Below, piece after piece: positions 21,668 through 32,393 of a stretch of 58,570 nt of DNA (its first letter is position 1; each line of letters opens with the position of its first letter). Under the pieces are notes generated by a model. It was not told the origin of the DNA. It worked only from the letters and a program-made list of their open reading frames with translations, and did not search any database. The stretch spans positions 1 through 58,570 of the forward strand of contig JAGTXK010000048.1 in NCBI GenBank assembly GCA_019096195.1. Direction: 5' to 3'. Origin of the DNA: Boletus sp. NGJ (Eukaryota; Basidiomycota; Agaricomycetes; Boletales; Boletaceae). The position numbers and the translations under genes were made by a program.

Positions 21668-21731
21668 AGAGATTTCGGCGGTGATTGGGGGAAAGTCGGT
21701 TGAGGCGTACGGAAAGGGGAGCAAGAGTCAT
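20571..21731 (-). pseudogene. post-pol ORF3 with three zinc knuckles (element D copy)
   Basis: 387 codons including the stop. ATG 21731 follows UAG 21734-21732 directly. This copy has the longest unbroken N-terminal part (162 residues: RLNRLSPNHRRNLYAAILDD, FFSCDDSLVQLVALYRSYSS, FNYSLALLPINTHDRLLHPT). Two stops interrupt the middle; one is TGA where C has CGA, the other is shared with C but open in B. The C-terminal 151 residues carry CYECGRQGHLRPAC, CPYCRVVAPNHPQYAC and CTYCGGHGHGYQTY; the last knuckle has lost its final Cys here. Likely nucleic-acid binding by its knuckles, otherwise unknown. Confidence 0.75.
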
Positions 21732-21899
21732 CTACCAGGTGTGATGGTAGGGGCAGTAATCGATCTTGCAGAAACACCAGTGTTGTTCGATATGTTTGGG
21801 GATATCTAGATCCGGGTATTGTTTCTGAAGGTGGGCTTGGGTGAGAGCAGCGGATACTTGGGCAAGTAGAATGAGGAGGGAGGCGTTGTCTTGGATCAT
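21732..21899 (-). CDS. small post-pol ORF3a (element D copy)
   Basis: 55 residues, intact: MIQDNASLLILLAQVSAALT, then a linker with KQYPDLDIPKHIEQH, ending CFCKIDYCPYHHTW and UAG. It starts 10 bases after the pol stop. The Cys/His pattern C-x-C-x4-C-x2-H-H is preserved in B, C and D. Its stop and the ORF3 start are adjacent, which suggests coupled termination-reinitiation or stop readthrough. Confidence 0.68.
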   Translation of the reverse strand: MIQDNASLLILLAQVSAALTQAHLQKQYPDLDIPKHIEQHWCFCKIDYCPYHHTW

Positions 21900-21908
21900 G
21901 GGTTCGTT

Positions 21909-24900
21909 TCAATGTTTGTGCTGCCTTTTATATTCCTGGAGAATTTTCTTGGCATTTCCAAGATTGGTCTCGGGCTCCCAAGTTCGTTCTGCTGCGGAGT
22001 ATCCTTTCCAGTGTGTCAGGTACTGCCTTTTTCCCGGTTTTCCCCGATGGTTGATGATATTGTCCACTTCGTACTCCTCGTTGGTCCTGATAAGTTCCGG
22101 TGGCGGTTGAGTGAAATTGGGACCATGTTCCATAGTTTCCCGATACGGGGAAAGTAGGGATGCATGGAACATGTCATGGATTTTCCACTGTTTTGGCAGC
22201 TTGAGTCAGAACGCCACGGAGGATACTACTTGCATGATTTCAAATGGTCCGGTTCGTTTGGGTGAGAGTTTTCAGAAAGGGACTTGGAGTTTTAGGTTTT
22301 TGGCATCTAACCAAACCTTCTCTCTGAGTTTCCAAGGTTTGAAGCGAGAGTGAACTCTCTCCTTCATTCGTAATTGTGCCAATTGATGTGCTGCTTCTGC
22401 TTCCTTCCTTGATTCCTCCAGGGAAGTGAGCCTTTCTTCTAAGGCTGGTAGGAAGGTTTTTCCGATCAAAGGATATGTTCTTGGTTCATATCCAAGGATT
22501 AACGAGAAGGGTGATTTTCTGGTGACTGAATGGATCGTGGAGTTATGGGCAAACTCCGCCATAGGTAGTAGTTCTAACCACTTCTGTGGTTGGCCATCGC
22601 AGAATATTCGTAGGTAGGTTTCTAGTTCTTGGTTGTATCGTTCCGTTTCGCCATCGGTTTGTGGATGGTAGGCCGTGGAGAGGGCGACTTCGTAGTTCAG
22701 GAGTCTGGCCAGTTCCCGAGCGAATGCCAATGCGAATTGTGGGCCACGATCTGAGACCAATTTGTCGTGTAAACCATACCGTAGGAAGACTTTTTCAAAG
22801 AAAAGACGGGCTATACCAGCCACGTCCACCGTTTTTGTGCAAGGGGCGAGAATTACCCCCTTACTAAGCCCATGGTCGACCACGACCATGACTGAATCGA
22901 AGCCCCCCACTGGGGGAAGGTCGGTGATTAAATCCACCGATAGATTTTGGAAAGGGCGGCATCCTTGGAAGGCTAGGGGGGTGACCGGGGGAACCGTAGG
23001 GTGAGTTTGGACCTTGTTGCTCTGGCAGATGGCGCAACCGGCGATGTATTTGCGAACGAATGTAGTGAGTCCTGGCCACCAGTAGTCTTTGGCGAGGAGT
23101 TGAGTGGTGCGGAGATGTCCGCCATGTCCCCCCTCGAACGAGGAATGGACGGAGGAAACTAACTCCTGTCGTGCTGGGCCGGGGATGTACATTCGATTCT
23201 TGTAGTAGAGGTTGCCATTGTCAAAGGTCCAGTCTTCCACATTGGATCGGGTGAAGAGAGGTTCTTCTTGTCCGACACATTCTAAGGCGGAGAGTACCAA
23301 GGGATCTTTCTGGGCTGATCCTTTGATTTTCTTGGCTAAGGCCAAGTCTATCATTCGTACTTGGTAGTCGAATGCGTTGGACGGGAGTAGTTGTACGTCT
23401 TCATTATCCTTGGAAGTATCGATTTCATCCCGACGGGATAGAGCATCTGCTGGGGCCATTTTTGTTCCTGGTAGGGCTTGATAGACCATATCATAGTTTT
23501 GGAGGAATAAAAGCCAGTGTGCTTGTCGTTGGAACAGTTGGCGGGGTTCTTTGAAGAATGTTAGGTTCTTGTGGTCGGTTAATACCGTTACTGGGTGGGG
23601 GGATCCAAGGAGGTATTGTCGCCATTCTTTCAATCCTCGTATGACAGCCAATAGTTCCCTGTCATAGATGTCGTAATTTCTCTCCGCCGGAGAGAACGTT
23701 TCTAAGAGATAGCCACACGGTTGCATATCTCCGTTGTCGTTGTTTTGCATGAGTACTGCTCCTGACGCCATTAGCGAGGCGTCTGTCATGAGAGTGAAGG
23801 GTTTTGAAGTATCTGGGAAGGCGAGGACGGGTTTCTTGGTAAACGCTGCTTGTAGAGTTCGGAACGATTTTTCCTGAAGGGGTCCCCAAGACCACGTTGT
23901 TGTTTGCTTTGTGAGGTCCAGCAAAGGACATGCGATGTCGGAAAAGGAGGGGATAAACTTCCTGTAGAAGTTACAGAACCCAATGAAGGACCGTATGTCC
24001 TTTACGTTTACCGGAGGTTTCCATTGTTTGATGGCGTTGAGTTTAACCGAGTCCATCTGGACTCCGTCCTTCCCTACGATCATCCCGAGATATTCGACTT
24101 CATTGGCTGAGAAGATACACTTCTCCAGTTTGAGGTACATTTCATGTTTCCGGAAGCGTTCTAGGACCTTCCGTGTCCTTTCGTTGTGGGTTTCCTGATC
24201 TGAGGAATGGATCAACAGATCGTCCATGTATATCACCAACCATCCCTCTGCAATGTAATCTCCAAAGAAATCATCCATAAATGCCTGGAATGTTGCTGGG
24301 GAATTGCACATTCCGAAGAACATGACGTTTGGTTCGAATAGCCCGAACGGGGTGAGAAAAGCTGCCTTCCACCAATCTTCTGATTTGATCAAGACATTGT
24401 TATACCCCCACCATACGTCAAACTTGGTAAAGATTGACGATCCTTTTAACTTGTCTAAAAGGTCGGAAATTAAGGGGAGGGGGTAGGCGTTCTTGATCGT
24501 ATGGCTGTTAAGGTATCGGTAGTCTTGGCAGGGGCGGAGTTTCCCATCTTTCTTCTGTACAAAGAAGAAAGGAGTGGCTTGGGGAGATTTTGATGGAGAT
24601 ATCTTCCCCGTTTTGAGATGTTCGGCAATGAATTCCCGGCATGCTTGTTGTTCCAGTGGGTTGAGAGGGTATGCCTTGGCCCGTTTTGGCACAAATGAGT
24701 CCTTTAACTCGATGGCGTGGTCGTATTGTCTGGAGGGAGGTAGTTTGGTGATCGTCTCCTCCGTGAAGACGTCTTCGTATTCCTTGAACACATTCGGTAA
24801 TGTGCTCTTTTTCTTCTGTGCTTGTTGGGCGATCTCGGTAGACAGAGTGGCCCTTTTGATGACAAACTCTGGTACATCCCCATGCGCGTTGAAGAATTTG

Positions 24901-25556
24901 GCCCGTTGCAAGGGCGTCCAGTGGCGAAAGGTTTCATAGAGTCCGTCTTGCACGTACTCCCTTTCGTCGTGTTCCAGATACCTTAATAGGTATCGTTGTT
25001 CCAATGTTCCCGGTGGGTCACCTTGAGTCCACCGATAGGAAGACAGCACTATTGTTACCCGTCCTTCTGTCCAGTTGATGTCAGGGTTCACTACCCTGAG
25101 CCATGGAAGTCCTAAGATGACTTCATCCTTGCCGCAATTGAGGACATAGAGATCCCGCTGTTCTTGTATGCCTCCGTAGTCCAACACGATGTTGGTTCTT
25201 TCCTTGATGGTTCCAGATTGATTTAAGGTTCCATCGATGTTCCAAGCTCGGACCGGGTTGTCCAGCTTTCATATGGGTAACCCCATCTTCTCCACCGTGT
25301 GTCTTGAAATGAAGCATCCAGTTGCTCCACTATCGATTAGGGCTTGTGTTCCAACGATTTTGCCATCCTGCTTCCAGATCGAGAGAGGAATACGAATAGA
25401 ATTACTCTTTGATCCGGAAATAAATACAGGGGCAATCGTGTAGGAAGAGGGTGACGTTGGTACATTTCTTCCACCTAAAAAGACGTTTGGTCCATGGGAG
25501 AAGGGGGAATTTGCATAGCGGGTCCTAGGGCAAGAGAGTTGACGTTCTCTTCCCAT
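21909..25556 (-). pseudogene. pol of element D, best-preserved copy
   Basis: 1216 codons from the ATG equivalent to that of C. The protease part contains LIDSGATGCFIS, then TGA at 25269-25271 where C has TGG. The following 971 residues are open: RT with VIYMDDLLIHSS, RNase H with LMTDASLMASGAVLM, integrase with an HHCC finger ending CAICQSNK, the DDE residues in VDLITDLP, SDRGPQF and HPQTDGETE, and the start of the GPY/F region. TGA at 22272-22274 and another near 22204 both stand where C has CGA. After them come the chromodomain (RQYLTHWKGYSAAERTWEP) and the basic C-terminus. The product is a polyprotein for reverse transcription and integration; the chromodomain would guide target choice by binding histone marks. 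Confidence 0.94.
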
Positions 25557-26509
25557 TCCTGTGCGGCAGTTTCGTGTACTCGTTCCAAAACGAGTCCTCA
25601 CTCGTCCAGTCCCGTGTCATAGACTGTTTGTAGCGTTCTAAGAACGGTGTCTCGTCCGTTCTGCTTGGCGACTTCTGTGAGATACTTGTCAAGGGGATCT
25701 TGTGGTGTTTCTTGCGTGACGACCACCCTGGTGTGCATTTCCTGTGGTTTCCTATATTCTTCTCTCCTAGCCAGTCAGTATCCTGGGTGGTTCCTGGTAC
25801 TGCACCCAGTTCTGTTGCAGATGAAGCATCTTTGCTCTCTCATCCGCTTGGCCTGTTCAATAGGAGATAACGTGATCCTGTCCACGTCCATTGCGTTTGG
25901 ATCGTGGTGATTTCCTCGGCCTCTTCCAAAGGATGCAAAGGGTCCTTTCTGTATTCCTTCAATTTATTGCCATGCCCCGTGGATGTTAGCAGCTACTTCG
26001 TAGACTTCTTCCATTTTTTTGGCTTTTTGGAAGGTCTTGCTGTTAACCATTTGTCGGGCAATGCACGGGTCAATTCCCCTAAGGAAGAATTCAAGGATGG
26101 AACGGAATTCTTGTAGTTCCGAGCAAACCACTAGCAGTGAGAACTGGAAGATGAATTTATCAAATCCCTTTGGGTCCTTGGTGTTTTGTCGGAGGGACCC
26201 TAGGTCTGCCATTGCCAGGTTGCTGGTGTTATGGGGGGTGAAGGTGAGGGCGAAGGCTTTCTTGATTTCATTATAGGATTTGTCTGCGAGTGGCACGGTG
26301 TCGTCGAGTAGCCTGGTCAACCAGGCTTCTGCAAACGCTTTTCCTCTTCCCTTGGACATCCGGTTCAGCAGGATGAGCCTCTTGGCTTCCTTGGTGAACT
26401 TCTCTGCGCCTCCTAGATGGAAATATCCTTCCATTGCCATGAGCCATCTCTTGGCATCATGTGTCTCCCCTGAGAACTCCTCAGGCAGGGCAGCTTTGAT
26501 TTCAACCAT
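25475..26509 (-). pseudogene. gag of element D, with premature stops
   Basis: 1035 bp, the same length as C gag, starting MVEIKAALPEEFSGETHDAK. The first 181 residues are open. TAA follows at 25964-25966 where C has AGA, then further stops occur (TGG to TGA just after the zinc knuckle, and CGA to TGA near the end). The zinc knuckle [14 protein letters not shown] keeps the C-x2-C-x4-C-x4-H pattern. It overlaps pol in another frame. Confidence 0.9.
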
Positions 26510-26964
26510 ATCGTCTTTGTCGTCTGTGTCTTCTTCGGACCGGGGATTTCCTGGATTGGGACTAGATCTTCCGCTTGAGAACAGTGGGTCAGGTGAGTCT
26601 ACTTGGATAGGGACCGGTTGGAACGCTGGCAGTGGGATGGGAGCGTCCGATGGGGTTGCAGTTCGAGAGTGAAGACCACCTGGAAAATCTAGTCGCCTGG
26701 GTTGATCTGGAAATGCGCGGGCGGGAGGGTCGTTGTAATGAGATGATGACCCTGGGATTCTCCTTGATGAAGACGTATCGGAGGTAGGAGTAGAAGCCCG
26801 TAATGATGTGGCTTCTTCTTCTTGATCTTCTCATAGAAGATGGGAAAGGTTGATTCTGCGCAGTGCGTAGAGCGAGGGCCTATCCTCTGATAGGCGGTTT
26901 CGACTCCTTGTCAATGGGAGTTGCTAGACTGAATAGTCTTCGGCAATTTATAACCTAGATCTTT
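26510..26964 (-). other. leader of element D
   Basis: Between the 5' LTR and the gag ATG. The sense strand right after the LTR reads AAAGATCTAGGTTATAAATT, nearly identical to C, and again not starting with TGG. The gag frame is open upstream over about 110 codons with a Ser/Arg/Pro-rich reading and one TGA. No upstream ATG is shared with C. Confidence 0.5.
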
Positions 26965-28022
26965 TGTTACGCCTTGTAACAATGGTGACACGTTCCCGTA
27001 TAATCCCAACACCTGTTGAATTACCAGACTAGCAGGCTTGAGGAAGAGATCACTTAACCTCCAGAGGCCCAAATACCCTCTGACTGGGGACCACTGCTAG
27101 CTTTACGTAGAGTCCTCTTGTTACCTCTACGACCGATGGCGGAGTCTCGGATTTACCACGGAATCTCAGCACCTTCTCGTGGAGGTGGGAGTAGACCGGT
27201 GCACAGGCCTAGGAAGAGTAGCCTTCCATCTGCTGGTTCCTAGGACTTACTGGGCCTATAATCGAATGGCGGAGTCTTCGATGCTGATGGTGGAGTCTTG
27301 GGCTTCGTGAGTGCCGGTGGCGGAGTCCCGGTCTTGCTGGGTCAGTGGCGGAGTCCTGACCGATGACGACCAACCTCTGTTGGTCGTTGGAGTTGCCGAA
27401 GCTTTAGAAGTGGGGGATGGCAACAACGGCGCACAAGTGTGAAGTGATGAGTAGGATGATCACGAGCACGAGGGCGAGCACCTCCAGATCACGGGAGAAG
27501 GCTTCTGAGGTGAAGTGGAACCTTTAAGCGGGAGAAGCTGGCTTGGTAGATTACACGGGAAGGAGTGTAGATCTAGGTTAAGGTTACATGGAGGGCCCGC
27601 GTCCCTATTTATAGGCCTTACCCCTCTAGGGCAGGCTTCGTGACGAGTATAGTAATATCTAGTCGCAGACAAGAAATTACTATAAGTGGATCAAGGCATG
27701 AGTCGAAAATAGGAAGGTAGGAATACTGGGCTGTGTGCGAGAGAACACAGCCAAGGAGGCAATGTCAATGATCGGGTCAAAAAGGAAAAAGGCATGTATC
27801 AATGAAATAGGAAGGCGATGTCCATACCAAATGGGTAGGTTCCTAAAAAGGGAGTTACGAGTAACTTCCTAGAAAGATAGTTCCGGATGGGGCAATGCCT
27901 GGGTTGGTGCTGTGGGGGAATCCCAGGGAAATCCCTGGTCAGAGTTGAAGAAGAGGTCGTCCCATAGGCCTACGGGGGGAGAGGGAAGGGGAAAAGATGT
28001 ACCCCCTTCGGTAACCGTAACA
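26965..28022 (-). repeat. 5' LTR of element D
   Basis: 1058 bp, TGTTACGCC...CCGTAACA on the plus strand. It is 11 bp longer than the 3' LTR because of a small duplication-like insertion near 27925 (CAGGGAAATCC). The outer U3 differs from the 3' LTR at more places than the rest does. Confidence 0.94.
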
Positions 28023-29560
28023 CCATTCTTTCAAGCCTCGTATGACAGCCAGTAGTTCTCTGTCATAGATGTTATAGTTTCTCTTGGCTGGAGAGAAAGT
28101 CTCAGAGAGGTGACCGCATGGTTGCATGTCTCCATTGTCATTGTTCTGCATGAGTACCACTCCTGACGCAGTGAGGGAGGCATCCATCATGAGAGTGAAG
28201 GGTTTTGAAGTATCAGAGAAGGCAAGGATGGGTTTCCTAGTGAATGCCATTTGTAGGGTTCTGAATGATTTTTCTTGAAGTGATCCCCAGGACCAGGTTG
28301 TCATTTGCTTTGTAAGGTCCAGCAAAGGATGTGTGATGTCAGAGAAAGAGGGGATGAACTTCCTGTAAAAATTGCAGAATCCGATGAAGGATTGTACATC
28401 TTTCATGTTCACTGGAGGTTTCCATTGCTTGATGGTGTTGAGCTTGACTGGGTCCATCTGGACGCCATCCTTCTCTATGATCATCCCGAGATATTCAACT
28501 TCCTCAGCTGAGAAGGTACACTTCTCCAATTTGAGGTACATTCCATGCTGTCAGAAGCGTTCTAGGACCTTCCATGTCCTCTCGTCATGAGTTATCTGAT
28601 CTGAGGAGTGAATCAACAGATCATCCATATATATTACCAACCATCCCTCCACAATATAATTTCCAAAGAGATCATCCATGAAGGCTTGGAACATTGCCAG
28701 GGAATTACATATCCCAAAGAACATCACATTTGATTCGAACAGCCCAAATGAAGTGAGAAAAGCCACTTTCCACCAATCTTCTGATTTGATCAAGATATTA
28801 TTGTAGCCCCATTGTACGTCAAATTTGGTGAAGATCGATGATCCCTTTGATTTGTCCAGGAGATCAGAAATTAAGGGGAGGGGGTAAGTGTTCTTGATCA
28901 TATGGTTGTTGAGATATTGGTAGTCTTGGCAGGGGCAGAGCTCTTCATCTTTCTTCCATATGAAGAAAAAAGTGGCAGCCTGGGAAGATTTTGATGGAGA
29001 TATCTTCCCTGTTTTGAGGTATTTGTTGATGAATTCCTGGCATGCTTGTTGTTCCAGTGGGTTGAGAGGATATGCCTTGGCTCATTTCGGAACAATTGAG
29101 TCTTTCAATTCAATGGCATGGTCGTATTGCCTGGAGGGAGGTAGCTTGGTGATTGTCATTTCCGTAAAGACATCCGCATATTCTTTGAATGCATCTGGTA
29201 ATGCAATCTTGGCCTTTGGTGCCTATTGGGCAATCTCAGTAGACAGAGCGGTCCTCTTGATGACAAACTCTGGTACATTCCTATGCGCATTAAAAAACTT
29301 GGCCTGTTGTAAGGGCATCCAGTGACAAAAGGTTTTGTAGAGTCTGTCTTACATGTACTCCTTTTCATCATGCTCCAGATACCGTAGTAGGTATCACTAT
29401 TCCAATGTTTCCAGCGGGTCCCCTTGGGTCCATTGGTAGAAGACGGCATTATGGTTACCTGTCCTTCCGTCCAGTTGATATCAGGATTCACTGTCCTGAG
29501 CCATGGAAGTCCTAAGATGACTTTGACCTTGCCGCAATTGAGGACATAGAGATCCCGCTG
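28023..29560 (-). pseudogene. pol fragment of B: protease end, reverse transcriptase, RNase H
   Basis: Minus-strand frames give, from high to low coordinates, the end of protease and the connecting region (29100-29500, frameshifted). RT follows with MIKNTYPLPLISDLLDK and an intact VIYMDDLLIHSS (28551-28901), then the RT thumb and RNase H with LMMDASLTASGVVLMQ (28040-28541). It joins the RNase H end at 19493 after removal of D. At 29557-29560 it is fused to the middle of the 5' LTR by a deletion that removed gag. Confidence 0.92.
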
Positions 29561-29997
29561 GTAGATTACACGGAAAGAAGTGTAGATCTAGGTTAGAGTT
29601 ACATGAAGGGCCAGTGTCCCTATAAATAGGCCCTGCCCATCTAGGGCAGGCTTCATATCGTATATGGTAATCATAAGTCACAGAGAGAAGATTACCATAA
29701 TAGATCAAGGCATCAGTCAAATGGTCAATTGGAATACTAGGCTGTGTGTGAGAGAGCACAGCCGAGGAGGCAATGTCTATGATTAGATCAAAAGAGGTGA
29801 AATGCATGTATCAATGAAATAGGAAGGCAGTGTTCAAACCAAACAGGTAACTTCCTAGAAAGGGAGTTCCGAATGGGGCAATGCCTGAGTTGGTGTCATG
29901 GGGGAATCCCTGGTCTGAGCCAAAGAATAAGTCATCCCATAGCCCTATGGGGGGTAAAGGAAGGGGAAAAGATGTACTCCCTTCTGTAACCATAACA
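29561..29997 (-). repeat. truncated 5' LTR of element B
   Basis: The last 437 bp on the plus strand match the end part of the B 3' LTR (from GTAGATTACA to CATAACA). The junction with pol shares GCTG with both parents. It is followed by ATACT, the second copy of the B target-site duplication. Confidence 0.9.
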
Positions 29998-30002
29998 ATA
30001 CT

Positions 30003-32393
30003 AGACATGAAGCCTCCTGTGATGCTGCCTGATTAAATGTTCAAGTACAACATACATAATCATCATTGACATGTTGAAAATGCATGAAGCCTGTCCTGTT
30101 GACAATAGCCTGGGATGGGGTTAGTAACTTGGTGGTAATGCAATTGAGACTCCAAAAGGTCACAAGACCACCCCTGCTTATATGTTACTATCCAGAGTCT
30201 TCTCATGATGACTGCAATGATGCATGCCAGTGATGACTCAAATTCTCCCATAGTCATGATGCTGATGCATGGTAATCAAGTGTTCAAACACAAGTCAGTT
30301 TTGCACTGTTCCATGTGTCTATCAAGTCTTGTTGATTGCCCTTTAATTAATATAGTCAAATGCAACAAGCAAGGTATGCAAATGCTTTCATGCTAACTGC
30401 ACCTTCACATACTGTCTTTCCCTCACCTAAGCCTCTATTCATCCAAATTATATGCAACCACTTTTCATACACACAGTCTTGATCTAAAGCTGGGCTCTGT
30501 CCTTCCAGATACGCTTTGTAATCCTAGCTATCCCCAGCTCAGGAACTTGTGTGATATGCACTGCTCACCAAGTCTGATAGTTTAATCTGAATGGACCAAA
30601 TGTTGCTACCTTCTAAATGAGTCAAGTTATAGCAAACATGTTGCATATTCAAAACATGGCAGTCAACTCAGGCAGATGCTTGCATTTAGCATTGAGATGA
30701 TTGCTGCCATATCATCCCTATGATGTTCTTGCATGTGCTATGTCCAAAAATGCATGTCATTGAATATCTACATGATTACTCAGTGAGACAAAGGAAATGC
30801 AAACATTTGATTCAGTTTGGTGACTCCAACATGCCACATATTGTTATTGCACATGCAGTTCATGGCCACAATGTTGCTTCATGGGATGTCATTATACATA
30901 TTAGCAACTGGTATGGATGTAATACTATAGGGCAAAAGCCACATATATTGAACAGTGTGTCAAATCTGAGGCTGCCAGGGTAGTGCTGAGATCACAATGC
31001 ATGACACCATGTTGTTGCCAATGTGAACTATGTACTCTCAATTCTTTTCAAGTTGTTATTCAATACAATATAAAAGAAAAGTGATACAGTATGTACTTCA
31101 CCCATAATAGTGAGGTGGTATGACTTCCAGGAGCAGATGAAAATTTTGGTAATCTTTGAGCCAATACATGATAACCTCAAGGAGGGCAAACTAACAGCAT
31201 TGGACACATATTTGGCTCTGGCTATTGCTAATGAAGAACATGTGCTTGAGCTGGAAGCTTGCATCATCAATCTAGCAAAATTTCTTGCAGAAGTGGCTTA
31301 TAATCCAGATTCCTGTTTGCAGCAACTACTATAACAGAGGTAAACCTGATCTCTTACCCACCTCATTTAGAGCTCTTGATTTAAGTATGTTTACTTGCTC
31401 TCTGGACAACAATCTGGACATCTGATTTTTCAAATAGGATCAAAGTGTACACTTTGCCAACAAGTGTTTGAGCCAAGGGCATCTCTCATCTCATCTCCTC
31501 TATACCAGACTTTGACATTGTTGAATGTATGTTCAGAGTATTCTCTAGCTGTCCTAATCTCGTTATTGATTTAACAAACTGATGCTGTGTTATATGTCTT
31601 TTAGAATAGGCAATAGGATACTCAGAGCATGAATATACTTCCCATTATATATTGCCTTGATTGCACTGCTTGCATATAGGTTTAACTCACCACACTTCAG
31701 TATGTGTGTCATATTTGTCAGCTTTGGGGGAAGAATTATAAATGCCTGTTTGCCTGTAACGCCCCTTTTAATCTTGTGTCTTAAGTTCATTCCTTTCTTT
31801 AGGCAATGCAACTTGAGCTCCACAGAGTCATAGAGTGAGGTACTTGTTTTTCCCCCATATTTGCCACCTGGAATAGCAGAATGTATCAACAGCCTTGTGA
31901 CACTCATCTCTGTGTTCATTATGTGGCATACTAGCCTGCATGTGCTTGCTTTCACCAACATATAAACACTTACCTAAATGAGGGAGAGTAATTTAAATGA
32001 CTCAGACACAGCTAGAGGGGGAGAGCATAGTGTGCATGTACAATGGTCACACAATGGTAAAAATGGATGTCACTCATAGGCCTGATATTAAAATTTATTA
32101 TTGTCTGTGATTGACAGGAATGTTTAATCTCTGGTGATGGACATTAAGCACCAGCATCCATAACTTCAGTGTCATGGACATCAACATTGGCTGGAATAGT
32201 GTCTGGGACCCCAATTTATAATAATTTTACTCTTCATAGTAACACAGTCAATCTCCACCATGTGTGAGTTTCTAAGGCTTTGGAATGTGGGACTTCATTA
32301 ATATCATGCACAGCATGGTGTTGCATCTTTTCCGAGGGCAAATTGCCTACTTGAGTTTCTGTTGGAGTACCTGTTCACCCCAAAGAGCCTTAG
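30003..32393. other. AT-rich CpG-poor DNA without a recognised gene
   Basis: Several short open frames exist. 31110-31334 (+) reads like a helical segment (VLELEACIINLAKFLAEVAY), and 31590-31961 (-) gives 123 residues. None carries a family motif I recognise, and all are in DNA that looks like decayed repeats. They may be fragments of old transposon proteins. I see no RNA gene. Confidence 0.4.

Larger units (their letters stand above)
19494..28022 (-). mobile_element. complete Ty3/gypsy chromovirus D, minus strand, inserted in B
   Basis: 8529 bp with LTRs of 1047 and 1058 bp, gag, pol and the post-pol module. The element is flanked by CCATT (19489-19493 and 28023-28027). It has the best-preserved pol in the window, with an uninterrupted 971-residue stretch that includes the catalytic residues of RT, RNase H and integrase. 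Gag has premature stops and pol has three visible stops, so it is still non-autonomous as it stands. It is closely related to C and belongs to the same LTR subfamily. Confidence 0.96.
5819..29997 (-). mobile_element. Ty3/gypsy chromovirus B, minus strand, split by three nested insertions
   Basis: Both ends are LTR ends of one subfamily (TGTTATG... at 5819 and ...CATAACA at 29997) and the element is bordered by ATACT on each side, so the 24-kb interval is one insertion plus later guests. Host pieces are 5819-8601, 9805-10200, 18659-19493 and 28023-29997. They join in the correct order for pol (chromodomain at low coordinates, protease at high). Guests are an unrelated solo LTR, element C and element D, each with its own 5-bp duplication. 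Gag, the leader and the 5' part of the 5' LTR have been deleted at 29560. Stops are scattered through pol. The element cannot move on its own. Confidence 0.93.
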
